From Cheiracanthium punctorium (taxonomy: Eukaryota > Arthropoda > Arachnida > Araneae > Cheiracanthiidae): 64,000 bases of DNA. The notes beneath the pieces were generated by a model that was not told the DNA's origin, did not search any database, and saw only the letters and a program-made list of their open reading frames with translations. Location of the stretch: contig JAWZYV010013006.1 of assembly GCA_038373885.1 (NCBI GenBank), forward strand, positions 1 to 64,000, read 5' to 3'. Each line of letters opens with the position of its first letter. Position 1 is the stretch's first letter. This document shows, piece by piece, positions 58,301-64,000 of this stretch. The position numbers and the translations under genes are program-made.

Positions 58301-60764
58301 TGAAGATGTTGATATGGATGAAGACATGAGTGATATGGTATGAGATTTTCATCTATCATTTAGTTTGTCAATGAAAAAGATTTTGAACTATAATGATAGT
58401 GTAAAGCAATAGTTCCCAATCTTTTTCACCCTGCAAATATTTTCCAAAATCCAAAGGAATTTGGCACAGTTCTTGTACATTAGTATATGATTTTTGCAAG
58501 CTCCCTTATATAAATTGCTCACCCTTGAGAGTTCGTGACCCACCTGTTTAGAACTGATAGTGTAAGGTTTAATTTTTTAAAAACTTTTTAATTTATTTCT
58601 GATTTCTTAATCAATTCTGAACTATTTCAGAATATAATTTTTAATTCATGTTACAGAAAAATGACAATGTAGAATAACTATATACACTTATACACATACA
58701 CATTTAAGTACTTACCTATTAATTGCTATGTTGTTGTTGTCATGTCCATGACAGGACTTAAAGTGGACCAAAGGTGGTCCACTTTAGGTCCTATCATACT
58801 AATTGCTATGATTTAGTATTTTCATAAGCTTAGTTTTATTAAGAGCCAAAAGTTAACATTTTAAATGCCTCTCCTAAAACTTCCAACTGGCAAATTCATT
58901 TATGTATTTGGCTACTTATGTGCAAGAAAAGCAATGTTAAATAGCTTTAAAATTTTTTTGTCAGTATAAAACCATAAAAAGTAGAAAAATTCAACTTTTT
59001 ATAGTTCTTATGGCATTCCAACAAGGATCAACTTTCAATATTTTATCCGTCTTTGTTTAAGAAGTTTCCTATGATATATAAAGGATTTCTACAAACCTGG
59101 AAAGTCAATAAAATTCAGGAAAATGAATTTTGATCAACATAAAAAATTCCAGAAAAAGTCAGAGGAATTGCAAAAATGTCAGAGAAAATGAGTTTTATCA
59201 CGAGCATAAATGTAACTGAAATGGTCAACCATTTCCTTTTTTTCCTTATAAAAACTACTTGTGCTACTTTAGAAAATAAAAGAATAATAATTATAAAAGG
59301 AATCATCGAATTTTTGTTCAAAAGAAAGGACATGTCTTTCTTTTTAGAATATTTTTCACTCCGTATTTTTTAAATTCTGTTTGTAAAGATAAGCAGTTAC
59401 TGTTAGATGTGCAACTAATTCTCCACTTTTCAAGTTCTAAGAAAAATGCAAAAAACTTATTACTAATTAACAAACATGATACAATGGCACTTTTGTGTAT
59501 GTGAGTGTGAGAGAGAGATAGATTTGTTGCCATAACAACTACTTTCACATAGTCCTAAACCTGTAATGATTCTTGTAAAGCTAGAATTTAAGTTTAAATA
59601 TGGAAAATTTTTGAGTTTTGCAACAAACTCTTATACGTACCAAAAATAAATAAATAAATATCTATACATTAATTTTTATTTTATTTTAGAGGGTAATAAG
59701 CAACATAAATCAACATGCAGATTGCACGTTTCTTGGTTAGTGTTTAAAAACATCCGCAGATGTAAGGAAAACAATCGCATGGTCCTTTGCAAGCCTGTTT
59801 GATTGGTTAAGTTTGGAGAATGTGAGTTTTGCTGCTGTAAATTATGCATCAAAAGGAGATTTTCAGCATTTGTTTTTCAGCCATAATATGATCATTATAG
59901 TCCAAATTGCTAAGACACTCCTGTTCACCTTAAAAGTTGAACATGGTGAATAACTCAATATCTTAAAAAGTGGATAATGTGACATGCATCTACACCCTTC
60001 ACTTTTGTCTTTCTCATTTTTTTTTTCAAAAACTTTATGGAAATATACATTTATATGTCCAATAGAGCTTTTTAATATTTCAACTGAAAAATAGGTACTT
60101 TAATTATAAAGTACTATACCATGTTCAAACATTTAGATTGCTCACTAGGTTTTATTTAGTATACACTCCAAAGATAAATTTACTGTTCTTCTTTACACCA
60201 GATAAATGCATTTAAATATCTATTATTTAAATATTTTATTATTTACTGTAGATAGTTTTTAAAAATATTAAATTTCAAAGGCAATTTCCATAATGGTTGC
60301 TTTAAATAAAAATTGTAACACAAAAAAAAAAAAAAAAAATGAAATAAAAAGTCAGGGAAATAAAACTTAAAAAGCCGTAGAAACCCTGGTTATAGTAATT
60401 TACAAGATTTTATGAAATGCACTTGTGACAGTCATTTTTTTGCAAAGTCTAGATAAGAAATTTTTTATGTAAAGATAGCTAATTTATAAGAGTTGGAAGA
60501 TGTTTTAACATTTCCATAGTCGTTAAAAACTTTAAAAAATTGTGCGGGTCTGTGTCGAGACAAACAACTGTTGCCGGTAAAGTAAATGTTATAAAAACAG
60601 AATTTTTCTTTCTTTTTTTCTGTCCTTTGTGCTCATTTTTTATTATAAAATTTAACAGGATTGTAGGTTTTTACCCCTTTTGTAGTAGAGTTCTGAGATT
60701 TTAAGATGTGCTGCTTATTAGTTTTTTTCTCATGTATATAAAACTTGGATTTTGCTTTTTCCCT

Positions 60765-60799
<35 letters not shown>

Positions 60800-61868
60800 T
60801 AATGTCATTTCTTGATGAATTGTATATCCCATTTATTAATGACAGCTAAATTTTTAGGGGTCAGTTATTGATATTAAAGATGACAACTATGACAAAAATA
60901 TGGATATGGATGAAGAAAAGAAAACGTATGTATTTTTAAAATATATATATATATATATATATTAATATGGATTAATGATTGTGTGAAAAAGTCTTACCCA
61001 GAAAAAAAAATTAGATGGATTTCAAGTTTTATATTTCAATGAGGTAGTTAGTAGGTCCCATCGTAGACAATAAAACTGCATCCTTTCTTTTATAAAGAAT
61101 GACACCAAAAATTTCTTTATAATGAACATTTACATTGGATTCTGTTATGATAGTCCATTATAAAAATTAAAAAAACTCTCATAGATTTAGATTCTAAGGA
61201 TAGTGACTCAAAATAAATATTTTAAAGTCTTAGAGACTTTAACCTGTTTGTTTCAGTCATTGCAAAGATGTCATGACAGCAGCCCTCCCTTCTGTAGCCA
61301 TAGTTGCTTCATGGCATGGGTCTTCTGTTTACAGCCCATCTGTTATAAGCTTCTGTTTACAGCTCCTTGCATGGACTTGCGCACAAATGCTGGACTGCAG
61401 CTGGAGCATTCAAAGGCCCATCCTGCGAAGCAAGGTACAGAAGGGAGAATCTGTCACCACATCCTTGCAACGATGGAAGCGAACAAGTTAAATGTTTCTT
61501 TTGTTGTGTCAATCTCACAATGAAAAACTGGGCCCCATTTCAAGTGATACGTAATGGCACATGAACTATCTGCCATCCCCTAGATATGCCACTGGTGGTA
61601 GAGTTTTCAACACATTTCTACAAATAGTAATTAATGTGCCTGAAAGTTTTTGTTTTTTGGCTGTGGAATGTGAATGAACTTATGTATTAAAAACTGTAGC
61701 AGCACTACTATGGTTATTTTAAAATAAGTGAAAATGTGTAGTTTTTATGTGTCATTGATATATTTTTCTCAATAGCTTAGTAAGATTTAAAGAAGAACGA
61801 ATGAATGAGATGTTTCCAGATGAACTAGATACACCAATTGATGTTCCAGCTAGAATTAGGTTTCAAAA
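33048..61868 (+). CDS. TSR1: pre-rRNA-processing protein TSR1 homologue, exons 1-13 (3' part outside window)
   Basis: Tsr1 is a GTPase-like factor that binds maturing pre-40S ribosomal subunits and helps 20S-to-18S rRNA processing and export while blocking early factor binding. The 13 exons, joined at GT-AG sites with matching phases, give 482 codons and two bases without a stop. Recognition motifs are HRPGPLKQTNKAHKGGR (residues 11-27), a Bms1/Tsr1-type G-like domain across exons 4-8 (VADVLVLLHPL), the AARP2CN region in exons 8-9 (GTLKISGFVRGQPVDVNGL), VVPDPMEGEQTWPTDEE in exon 10, an Asp/Glu-rich stretch in exon 11, and MFPDELDTPIDVPARIRFQK in exon 13. Known family proteins are about 800 residues, so roughly 60% is here. 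The ATG at 33048 fits the family start (MALGKN...). Coding exons: 33048-33150, 44053-44123, 44710-44796, 47712-47824, 49225-49303, 49741-49854, 54225-54295, 55469-55622, 57066-57239, 57342-57480, 58156-58337, 60858-60925, 61776-61868. Confidence 0.95.
33290..33440. mobile_element. hairpin-rich inverted-repeat element in TSR1 intron 1
   Basis: ACGGCGATAGCCG pairs with CGGCTATCGCCGT (about 33316-33432). Between them are two more hairpins (GCTTGGCGGTCTCCAAGC and GCTTGGCGACCGCCAAGC), TTGGCGCCAAG, and a repeated TGGAGCTTGGCG. It is GC-rich in AT-rich surroundings and lies about 140 bp past exon 1. A compact MITE is likely. Confidence 0.55.
33456..34240 (+). repeat. long terminal inverted repeat, left arm
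   Basis: Pairs with 36495-37294. Landmarks are CACCCACCGTCTCGGATTTC near the outer end and TTGTCAACTACAA at the inner end. Confidence 0.85.
34330..34670 (-). pseudogene. transposon protein remnant with Cys-rich motif
   Basis: The minus-strand frame contains QTSCFDPFKCHKRKRKKCLR and NKLPNCEKLIPGQ, and after a one-base shift continues ICSFCRKNVNKLISEID. The CxDP...HK...PGQxxCxxCR pattern is one I associate with repeat-borne proteins in arthropods. It cannot be assigned to a named transposase. Frameshifted. Confidence 0.45.
35164..35625. repeat. fold-back region inside the long-TIR element
   Basis: 35164-35310 (CCAATTATCACGTGTAAGCA onward) is imperfectly inverted at 35396-35541. The central block TCTGCCGAT...GCGGCTACAATGTATTTGA (35318-35360) is found again inverted in two pieces at 35553-35576 and 35606-35625. 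GC-richer than its host element. Confidence 0.7.
36495..37294 (-). repeat. long terminal inverted repeat, right arm
   Basis: Reverse complement of 33456-34240. Confidence 0.85.
37795..38467. repeat. GC-rich minisatellite, ~80-bp unit, about 8 copies
   Basis: Each unit has CATCAGTGGGTCCGGCCATC, GCTTCAGGGGGCCCCC, an A-rich piece with ATGCTAAC and CTGGCCCCTTTGCGAGAC. Units vary by A-run length and point changes (75-85 bp). It lies in TSR1 intron 1. Open frames across it are by-products of the repeat. Confidence 0.9.
38468..39177. other. no gene seen in this part of TSR1 intron 1
   Basis: Ordinary AT-rich sequence with GATGGCGCC near 38814. No bounded element. Confidence 0.5.
39438..39490. repeat. 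perfect 53-bp palindrome
   Basis: 26-bp arms (CCGAGGCCTCCGAGAGAGGA start) around a single T. The arms are flanked by a direct GTACAG repeat. Confidence 0.95.
39733..41251 (+). mobile_element. pogo/Tigger-like element, internally deleted
   Basis: CAGTCAACTCCCGCTAATCC at the left and AGAGGGAGTTGACTG at the right are inverted repeats between TA dinucleotides (39731-39732, 41252-41253). The transposase is reduced to its carboxyl end. Poly-C runs occur at 40169-40180 and 40529-40539. Confidence 0.7.
40716..40889 (+). pseudogene. pogo-like transposase C-terminal fragment
   Basis: 57 codons open to TGA: ITFEEGLALEDKYLNILQKQ, a short polar stretch, then a leucine-rich helix ending LQYLKK. The same ITF(E/N)E(G/A) opening is found at 549 and 63437. 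The remaining transposase is missing. Confidence 0.55.
42153..42606. mobile_element. hAT-type MITE (TCTCAACC ends) with exact 8-bp duplication
   Basis: CAGCGTTTCTCAACCT at the left and AGGTTGAGAACCGCTG at the right. TTCTAGCC flanks exactly (42145-42152, 42607-42614). G-rich interior. It hosts the MITE at 42208-42379. Confidence 0.85.
42208..42379. mobile_element. nested hAT-type MITE, GGGCGTAGCC family
   Basis: CAGGGGCGTGCC at the left and GGCTACGCCCCTG at the right, with AGGGGGGG on both sides (42200-42207, 42380-42387), though the duplication is low-complexity. Same terminal family as 7627-7775 and 22528-22696. Confidence 0.75.
43022..43375 (+). pseudogene. DUF4371/ZMYM1-like hAT transposase fragment
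   Basis: One frame with a single internal TAA after about 29 codons. HESSIEHLKNSLKFKEL resembles the zinc-finger (TTF-type) exit, and KAVLFLSKQELALRGHGERE then NMGNFKELLKL is the conserved DUF4371 opening. The catalytic core and hATC domain are lost. Confidence 0.75.
44053..44123 (+). CDS. TSR1: TSR1 coding exon 2
   Basis: Acceptor TATTTTAG. Encodes GKVDVKVLTQSKKHDLKRKE, a basic helix; donor AGA|GTAAGT, phase 0. Confidence 0.9.
44710..44796 (+). CDS. TSR1: TSR1 coding exon 3
   Basis: Acceptor TACCTAG chosen over the CAG six bases on, because RKNRVQQLRKSKR keeps family spacing. Donor GGA|GTAAGT, phase 0. Confidence 0.88.
44797..46319. other. TSR1 intron 3, left part; nothing recognised
   Basis: AT-rich intronic sequence with a poly-C run at 45260-45270. 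No element boundary found. Confidence 0.5.
46320..46990 (-). pseudogene. CXC-domain-type transposon protein remnant
   Basis: The minus strand reads, in shifting frames, KLVMGWDSTSALFNEDKLKF, GEKYLILLYGVNYSTTTVNK, IPPTEAAAQQHAFRAFH, DPEWWGWKLIKNGLVPITT, then a Cys-containing tail (NCQQCE, SCSN) and an acidic end. This order (GCDTTSA-like block, LYG block, PPT-AA block, WGW block, cysteine-rich tail) is one I know from repeat-borne tesmin/TSO1-CXC-like proteins. Many stops; dead. It lies antisense in TSR1 intron 3. Confidence 0.5.
47712..47824 (+). CDS. TSR1: TSR1 coding exon 4
   Basis: Acceptor ACATTCTAG. Encodes VILSLDDRINAEKFLSDLET and on, the first strand and helix of the G-like domain. 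Donor AA|GTAATT, phase 2. Confidence 0.88.
48081..48997 (-). mobile_element. solo LTR related to the intact Gypsy
   Basis: Read on the minus strand it starts TGTTACGAA and follows the 10722 LTR throughout with many changes. It shares TTTTGGCGCCAAAA, CAAGCATGGCGA, the AGATTTCTAG(A)AA stretch, and CCTGACAAG...AGTCC near its end. There is no coding region beside it, so it is a recombination footprint. It lies in TSR1 intron 4, antisense. No target duplication is evident. Confidence 0.8.
49225..49303 (+). CDS. TSR1: TSR1 coding exon 5
   Basis: Acceptor CATTCTAG. Encodes FPRQKQRFSFILPSRRSLHS then VMDALK. Donor AAA|GTGTGT, phase 0. Confidence 0.88.
49605..49639. repeat. poly-T tract in TSR1 intron 5
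   Basis: About 35 T residues, about 100 bases before the exon 6 acceptor but not continuous with it. Confidence 0.9.
49741..49854 (+). CDS. TSR1: TSR1 coding exon 6
   Basis: Acceptor TTTTACAG. Encodes VADVLVLLHPLTELDEYSDK, the most conserved part of the G-like domain, then LLSVLVAHALPTTIHVAQ. Donor CAG|GTAATA, phase 0. Confidence 0.93.
50749..51941 (-). pseudogene. basic transposon-encoded protein, broken
   Basis: Three to four minus-strand open pieces in shifted frames. One is a Lys/Arg/Gln-rich start (AAERQRQARMTAEELDIKRQ with KDRERYYKKREKG, a HMG-like or coiled basic region). Then comes an amphipathic segment (KKAKAYHIIEKQNNTIKKLQ), and then SPSPRKQTNHLLKNQTV, FRKAIGNKILKKYRMQS and VSRKINERLKLSN. 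This is a type I associate with transposon proteins of arthropods and cnidarians. No DDE core is identifiable. Multiple stops. Confidence 0.5.
52277..52308. repeat. (TA)n microsatellite
   Basis: About 15 TA units followed by a G run, inside the 50114-53485 element. Confidence 0.9.
52425..52650. repeat. short tandem duplication with G-rich lead
   Basis: GGGGGATCGCGGTTCCG...GAATACCAA...CTTCACACTTAACAGC (52455-52516) and GGGGATTGCGGTTCCGG...CTTCACACTTAATAGC (52577-52640) are two diverged direct copies. Confidence 0.7.
54225..54295 (+). CDS. TSR1: TSR1 coding exon 7
   Basis: Acceptor TTTTCTAG. Encodes GLEKMNPKKKAECRKSILKN. The donor is a weak AG|GTTATT, phase 2, yet joining to exon 8 gives the expected TRFPAEKL. 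Confidence 0.88.
54296..55468. other. TSR1 intron 7; nothing recognised
   Basis: AT-rich. Local triplicate ATTATAGTTAAATC units at 54436-54512. No element or RNA gene seen. Confidence 0.5.
55469..55622 (+). CDS. TSR1: TSR1 coding exon 8
   Basis: Acceptor TTGTTGTAG. Encodes FPAEKLHAADTKQELQLLLR then GFRDSRFYLLAENVEYVKSE. Donor ACT|GTAAGA, phase 0. Confidence 0.92.
55623..57065. other. TSR1 intron 8; nothing recognised
   Basis: Poly-C at 55850-55858 and a CA run at 56719-56729. Short frames only. Confidence 0.5.
57066..57239 (+). CDS. TSR1: TSR1 coding exon 9 (AARP2CN region)
   Basis: Acceptor CTTTTCAG. Encodes GTLKISGFVRGQPVDVNGLV and GWGNFQLNQIDFDFDPYPG, the AARP2CN core. Donor AAT|GTACGT, phase 0. 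Confidence 0.95.
57342..57480 (+). CDS. TSR1: TSR1 coding exon 10
   Basis: Acceptor ACTAAAG after a 102-bp intron, the shortest in the gene. Encodes ADDMSLDNVV...VVPDPMEGEQTWPTDEEILA. Donor CAG|GTATTT, phase 1. Confidence 0.94.
58156..58337 (+). CDS. TSR1: TSR1 coding exon 11 (acidic region)
   Basis: Acceptor TGTTTCTAG. Encodes VKKVTKGTSEYQAAWIVD then a strongly acidic stretch rich in Glu, Asp and Ser. Donor ATG|GTATGA, phase 0. Confidence 0.93.
58338..60857. other. TSR1 intron 11; one hairpin, otherwise nothing recognised
   Basis: Long A/T homopolymers (60321-60338, 60766-60797). The only bounded structure is the hairpin at 58754-58791. Confidence 0.5.
58754..58791. repeat. 16-bp-arm hairpin
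   Basis: GGACTTAAAGTGGACC and GGTCCACTTTAGGTCC, 15 of 16 complementary, with a 6-base loop. Confidence 0.85.
60858..60925 (+). CDS. TSR1: TSR1 coding exon 12
   Basis: Acceptor AATTTTTAG. Encodes GSVIDIKDDNYDKNMDMDEE. Donor AC|GTATGT, phase 2. Confidence 0.88.
61203..61564 (+). other. GC-richer open stretch in TSR1 intron 12, unassigned
   Basis: Three overlapping open frames up to 106 codons, including cysteine-rich readings, in a patch with balanced composition unlike the surrounding intron. No family is recognised. A decayed repeat is as likely as coding sequence. Confidence 0.25.
61776..61868 (+). CDS. TSR1: TSR1 coding exon 13
   Basis: Acceptor TTCTCAATAG. Encodes LVRFKEERMNEMFPDELDTP then IDVPARIRFQ. 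Donor AA|GTATGT, phase 2. The next exon (expected to begin the RIBIOP_C/DUF663 domain) was not found before 64000. Confidence 0.93.
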
Positions 61869-61941
61869 GTATGTATATGAATTATTTTTGTTCTAGAACT
61901 ATGTTTATCATAACCACTTTTATTGCTACAAATAAGTTCTG

Positions 61942-63069
61942 TTTATTAATGACTATGTCATTTATCTCTCACCCCCATTTATACCCCCTGAAAAATGTGT
62001 CCCAAAAATGCAACATAAAAGTATGCGACATCTATATAATGAGTTTTTACATATATTTAAATACTATTAGTTCACAACAGTTTTAATCTATTGTTACAAT
62101 ATTTCATAAGCTGTAGTATATGCATCACATGTATTTTTCTATAAATAGGTTGCAATCATAAAAATTTCAACAGCTTAAGAAAATTGTTGATTATTGAATT
62201 GTTTATTTTTTTACTGTGCCATTTCTTATCCTCCTGAATTCTGTATCTTTCAATAAACATTTATCTACGTAACTGTAACTGTGCTCTTGCACACATTCTT
62301 TTTACTTCTTCTATACTTTTTTCCTTCTTGATGTTACCTTGTGATGTGCCTGTTTCTTCCGTTCTAATTTAATAAAGTAAATATGTTAAAATCCCATGCA
62401 TACATGTTTGTGCCATGACTCTGCTAACATTTCTAAAAGGTTATGGACACCAGATGGATTAATTTATTTATTTTGATTTTTAACGTTCGTTTCAAGGCTG
62501 CATCATTCATCCTCAAATTGGCGACTGGAACTTGGCGAATTGAACCACTGAATAAAGATAATTAAGAAACATGGACTCATAAAATTAAGGATGCATCAAG
62601 AATAACTTGTAAAAGGTGTAAATGCATCGGGCATTGCGCTAGCGAATGTGAAAGTGAAAAAAGGAATAATTTTAAACATGAGCCTAACAGCCTGGGATTC
62701 TTATTCACTCTGGATGACTTGCCAATAGGGTTACCAAGTGAAATACAGCAACCCTACTCACCTAAAGCTCTCTCAACAATATCAAGTAAAGAAAAGCAAA
62801 ATTTTTGGTGTGTTAAGATAGATACTAAAAATTATATAAGTTACTTCAGTTATCATCGACCCACGTTTGCAATTGCAAGGAAAGATCAGGAAACCCTCCT
62901 ACTTCCAGTCAGTGAAATAACTGTAAAGGAAGAATAAAAGAAAATGGGGTGAGAGATAAAAATGACATAGTCAATTAAATTCGTTTTAATATGGCAATAA
63001 TGAAACTAAAAAATTAGGGGGGTTCAAGGGGATCTCCCCCCGACGAGGCTCGAACAGCCGAGTTATTTT
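61942..63069 (+). mobile_element. composite element carrying Copia gag remnant, copy 2
   Basis: Homologous to 8156-9872. Lacks the SINE and lacks the segment matching about 8770-9380 of copy 1. Inner inverted repeats are at 61948-61976 and 62947-62978. Lies in TSR1 intron 13, same orientation as the gene. Confidence 0.65.
62517..62937 (+). pseudogene. internally deleted Copia-type gag remnant
   Basis: Begins in the Gag opening (GTWRIEPLNKDN), then jumps to a zinc knuckle that is intact here (CKRCKCIGHCASEC), unlike copy 1. The downstream conserved stretch (PSEIQQPYSPKALSTIS...FWCVKIDTKNYISYFSYH) stays open to a stop at 62937. Confidence 0.65.
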
Positions 63070-63154
63070 ATAACATTGTATAGTGCATGGCCATATTAAT
63101 GTGACCATTGACAAAAAAGTTTTTTTTCCCCTCTCGTTTAAGATAAAACTTGTA

Positions 63155-63790
63155 CAGTAGAAGACCAAAATCTGCACAGCTTGGTTCTAGACATTGTGTG
63201 GATTTTAGAATTTTGCAAATTTTGAGTCATAACAGGAAAGTTATTGTATTTCCCTTCACCCCCACCCATAAAACAATAAAATACAGTAAAAAAAAAAACA
63301 AAAAAAAAAACAAGGGAAACAAATCATATTACTTGTTTTATAATCAGAATCATGATATAGAAATACAGAGGAATAATAGAACGTACAAAATTATGAGATT
63401 ATATGTTATTTATTTAAACATGTATTAAATAATTGTTTAAGAATTTGTGGATTGTTCTAATGACAGTTTTTTTTTGTTTGTTTGTTTGTATACTGTTATT
63501 ATTTCCTGTTCTGTAACACAGCTTTGATGCTCTACAAACCTGAAATATTTCTTTCTCAGAGCAAAACCTTCATTAAATGTTATTTTATCAATCTTTTGAT
63601 CATCCTCATTTGCCAGAGTTTGTATAATGCGAATGTAATTCACTGTCAATTATGTCCCTGTCAATCATCTGAAGGTTATCAATGTAACCATCAAAGTTCA
63701 CAAATTCTGATTTTTTTTTTTTTTTTTTTAGCACCAGAGTGCTATTAATTTCAACCTTGCTTTTTGTGTAGACACGATTTTGGTACAATT
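63155..63790 (-). mobile_element. pogo/Tigger-like remnant at right edge
   Basis: CAGTAGAAGACCAAAATCTG after TA (63153-63154) is its 3' terminus. The transposase carboxyl end follows on the minus strand. The other end is not seen by 64000 or is truncated near the T run at 63713-63730. Confidence 0.5.
63437..63790 (-). pseudogene. pogo-like transposase C-terminal fragment, frameshifted
   Basis: EFVNFDGYIDNLQMIDRDII in one frame, then after a shift near 63630 TLANEDDQKIDKITFNEGFA and a helix to a stop at 63437. An acidic hinge followed by ITFNEG matches the order in the fragments at 549 and 40716. Stop and frameshift make it dead. Confidence 0.5.
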
Positions 63791-64000
63791 AGCGAGTCGA
63801 GTCACTTTTCAAATATGTTATCCAAGATAACGTGGAGGGGGGGAGGGCGTTAATAAAATGTTGAAAGTCGTACAAGGTTTGCAATTTTTGATAAATGATC
63901 GCTAAACTGGGTGCCAAAACGCGACAATTTATTATAAATATATTTTGAGTATAGTTAGAAAACGCCTGGCGAATATTGTAAAATAGTTTTAGTAGGCGAT

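Noticed and set aside
61203..61564. An extra TSR1 exon or an EGF-like domain
   Set aside because: The spliced frame of exons 12 and 13 is already continuous with the family. The cysteines are in a frame with no matching splice sites.
44124..61775. Intron-encoded snoRNAs in TSR1
   Set aside because: Ribosome-biogenesis introns often host them, but no RTGATGA box with a CTGA box at a suitable distance and terminal stem was found by eye. A covariance search would settle it.

Overview
The window is AT-rich animal nuclear DNA: long introns with GT-AG splicing, dense transposable-element debris, many homopolymer and dinucleotide runs, and no operons. A chelicerate, most likely a spider, is my inference. 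It rests on the coiled-coil-repeat Gypsy Gag, the Copia-type Gag, the mix of hAT, piggyBac and Penelope elements, and the intron-rich host gene. It is not proven by the sequence. One host gene is clear: TSR1, a 40S ribosomal-subunit maturation factor, on the + strand. Thirteen coding exons run from 33048 to 61868 (482 codons plus two bases, in one unbroken spliced frame), and the 3' part lies past the right edge.

Layout. 1-9.9 kb: decayed transposons. These are a pogo/Tigger-like 3' end (225-731), a piggyBac-like MITE (2728-3185), three hAT-type MITEs, a Penelope-like element with reverse transcriptase and GIY-YIG endonuclease (4935-6882, 14-bp target duplication, hammerhead-like motifs in both ends), and a composite element with a broken Copia gag (8156-9872). 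9.9-17.9 kb: a Tc1/mariner-type MITE, then an apparently complete young Ty3/Gypsy retrotransposon (10722-17894) with near-identical 893-bp LTRs, intact gag and pol, and a GGGAAAC -1 frameshift heptamer at the gag stop. 17.9-26.8 kb: tandem repeats, a tRNA-derived SINE, five more small inverted-repeat elements and a broken Mutator-like (MULE) transposase fragment on the minus strand. 26.8-31.3 kb: a 4.5-kb hAT element with perfect 8-bp target duplication and a dead transposase.

32.6-64 kb: TSR1 and its transposon-filled introns. Intron 1 (10.9 kb) holds a hairpin-rich element, a 3.8-kb element with ~0.8-kb terminal inverted repeats, a GC-rich minisatellite and a 4.5-kb hAT element of the DUF4371/ZMYM1 type that itself hosts a pogo-like element and nested MITEs. 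Intron 3 has a dead CXC-type transposon protein. Intron 4 has an antisense solo LTR related to the intact Gypsy. Intron 6 has a 3.4-kb DNA transposon with 4-bp target duplications and a repeated subterminal motif. Intron 13 has a second, internally deleted copy of the composite Copia-derived element and another pogo-like remnant. The sequence just upstream of TSR1 (32625-32828) recurs inverted at 21118-21455.

The only genes likely to work are TSR1 and the Gypsy gag/pol. Everything else is mobile DNA in stages of decay. Boundaries given with target-site duplications are read directly; superfamily names come from terminal motifs, duplication length and protein motifs and were not checked by database search.
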